Part shown: piece after piece, positions 16,799 to 17,700 of the stretch
Numbering within the stretch: the first letter of the stretch is position 1
Layout: each line of letters opens with the position of its first letter
Source: Alphaproteobacteria bacterium
GTDB taxonomy: Bacteria > Pseudomonadota > Alphaproteobacteria > SMXP01
Length of the DNA: 17,700 bases
Direction of reading: 5' to 3'
Assembly (NCBI GenBank): GCA_021774995.1
Contig: JAJFIM010000256.1
Coordinates: 1 to 17,700, forward strand
Notes under the pieces: model-generated
What the model saw: the letters and a program-made list of their open reading frames with translations, nothing else
Database searches by the model: none
What the model was told of the DNA's origin: nothing
Program-made: the position numbers and the translations under genes

Positions 16799-17700
16799 AT
16801 GAAAAAACAACCTGACTGGATCACCGCCGAAACGGCGCAGGACGTGCTTTGCGTAAAGCCGCAAACACTTTATGCCTATGTGAGCCGCGGTCTGCTGCGC
16901 GCGAAACAAGATCCAAGTGATTATCGGCGCTCTCTCTATTCGCGCCATGACGCCGACGCCCTCTTGCAAAGAAAAAAGAGCCCAAGGCGCCGCGCAGATG
17001 TTGCCGCGGGAGCCATTTCCTGGGGAGAACCGGTTCTTAACAGCAGTATTTCAGCGGTCCAAGACGGGCGGCTTGTTTTTGGGGATGCGCGCGCCACGCA
17101 ATTGTCTAAGACGGCGCGCCTTGAGGACGTGGCCAAACATCATTGGCGCGGGCCGTCTGTTGAACCGGCGCGGGCGCCAACGCCAATTCCAAAGGCTGCA
17201 ACGCCAAAGCTGAGGGGGTTTTCCTATCTTGCGCATCTTGCGGGAAGCGCGCCTGTAAGCATGGGGCGGACGCGCGAAGCCTTGTGCGTTGAGTCATGGG
17301 TTATCCTCTCTGGATTTGCCAATGCCCTCATAGGAAAACACCAAAAGAGCGCAATTCACGAACGCCTTGGGAGTATTTGGAAGCTGGATGCGGCGGGTAC
17401 GGATCATGTGCGCCGCGCGCTCGTATTGCTGAGCGATCATGAACTGAATGCTTCGACCTTTGCCGTACGCGTGGCGGCGTCTACCGGCGTGGCGCTGGGG
17501 GCCGCCGCACTTGCTGGCTATGCGACGCTGACCGGCCCGCTTCATGGTGAGTCCTCATCCATGGCGCTCCGTGTGCTGCGCGAGTCGATGGAAAGCGGGT
17601 CGCCTGAAGAATCATTACAACAAGCAATGGCGGGCGGCGGAATTGAATTCGGCTATGGCCACAATCTATATCCTGATGGCGATGAGAGGGCCGCTGACCT
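16799..17700 (+). CDS. Citrate synthase family protein with N-terminal HTH (runs off right edge)
   Basis: The first 300 codons are in the window. Residues 8-58 are a MerR/excisionase-like helix-turn-helix: W-I-T-A-E-T-A-Q-D-V-L, then K-P-Q-T-L-Y-A-Y-V-S-R-G-L-L. A linker of about 90 residues with the segment I-S-W-G-E-P-V-L follows, then the citrate synthase fold with D-H-E-L-N-A-S-T at 213-220, G-P-L-H249-G at 246-250 and G-Y-G-H288-N-L-Y-P-D-G-D-E-R-A at 285-298. Both active-site histidines are kept, but the sequence around them differs from the neighbour (H-G-E-S in place of H-G-G-A-P). Start ATG 16799 is forced because the HTH begins at once. HTH-bearing citrate synthases beside a plain one are a known arrangement. 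Whether it binds DNA, catalyses, or does both is not settled by the sequence. Confidence 0.92.
   Translation, partial: MKKQPDWITAETAQDVLCVKPQTLYAYVSRGLLRAKQDPSDYRRSLYSRHDADALLQRKKSPRRRADVAAGAISWGEPVLNSSISAVQDGRLVFGDARATQLSKTARLEDVAKHHWRGPSVEPARAPTPIPKAATPKLRGFSYLAHLAGSAPVSMGRTREALCVESWVILSGFANALIGKHQKSAIHERLGSIWKLDAAGTDHVRRALVLLSDHELNASTFAVRVAASTGVALGAAALAGYATLTGPLHGESSSMALRVLRESMESGSPEESLQQAMAGGGIEFGYGHNLYPDGDERAAD

Noticed and set aside
16722..17700. Second citrate synthase as a mere broken duplicate of the first
   Set aside because: It has a separate HTH domain and its own conserved motif variants, as in a known family, and is open to the window edge.

Overview
The window reads as one densely packed stretch of a proteobacterial chromosome, most likely an alphaproteobacterium. 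This rests on protein style only: TonB-dependent receptors with an N-E-I-T-V-T-A-R type TonB box, PchR-like and OruR-like AraC regulators, the ureDABC-EFG gene order, the half-size YeeE/YedE pair, and a two-gene citrate synthase locus with an HTH-bearing member. There is no rRNA, tRNA, CRISPR array, transposase or phage gene, and the species cannot be named. Both ends cut through genes.

Left part (1-7762), an uptake and regulation block. A TonB-dependent receptor runs off the left edge on the minus strand. Divergent from it on the plus strand lie a PchR-like AraC regulator, a zinc-site C-methyltransferase of the deoxysugar type, a second AraC regulator of a different subfamily, a second, complete TonB-dependent receptor, and an HSL-family esterase. 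The gap before the second receptor carries a perfect 9-6-9 palindrome and a cluster of ATGACC half-sites. The transported ligand cannot be told from sequence.

Middle part (7753-13144, minus strand), a complete urease locus in the order ureD-A-B-C-X-E-F-G. The nickel- and carbamate-binding residues of UreC are all present. Gene X, between ureC and ureE, is a 137-residue DUF6998-like protein with a PD-(D/E)xK-like residue pattern. It is more AT-rich than its neighbours, yet its Shine-Dalgarno overlaps the ureC stop and its stop overlaps the ureE start. The esterase and ureG converge and overlap by 10 bp. No urea or nickel transporter is in the window.

Right part (13145-17700). Upstream of ureD, on the same strand and without any intergenic base, is a Baeyer-Villiger-type flavin monooxygenase. 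Before it come two half-size YeeE/YedE membrane proteins and a citrate synthase. From the citrate synthase to ureG the minus strand is a continuous run of twelve genes in which no gap exceeds 69 bp and no convincing terminator was seen, so long transcripts are possible. Divergent from this citrate synthase is a second citrate synthase homologue with an N-terminal HTH domain, cut by the right edge. The 76-bp region between them holds a perfect 19-bp palindrome placed where the -35 elements of both promoters would lie, and the HTH gene looks leaderless.

The best candidates for something undescribed are the DUF6998-like gene built into the urease operon, the shared palindrome of the citrate synthase pair, and the joining of a monooxygenase to the urease operon.
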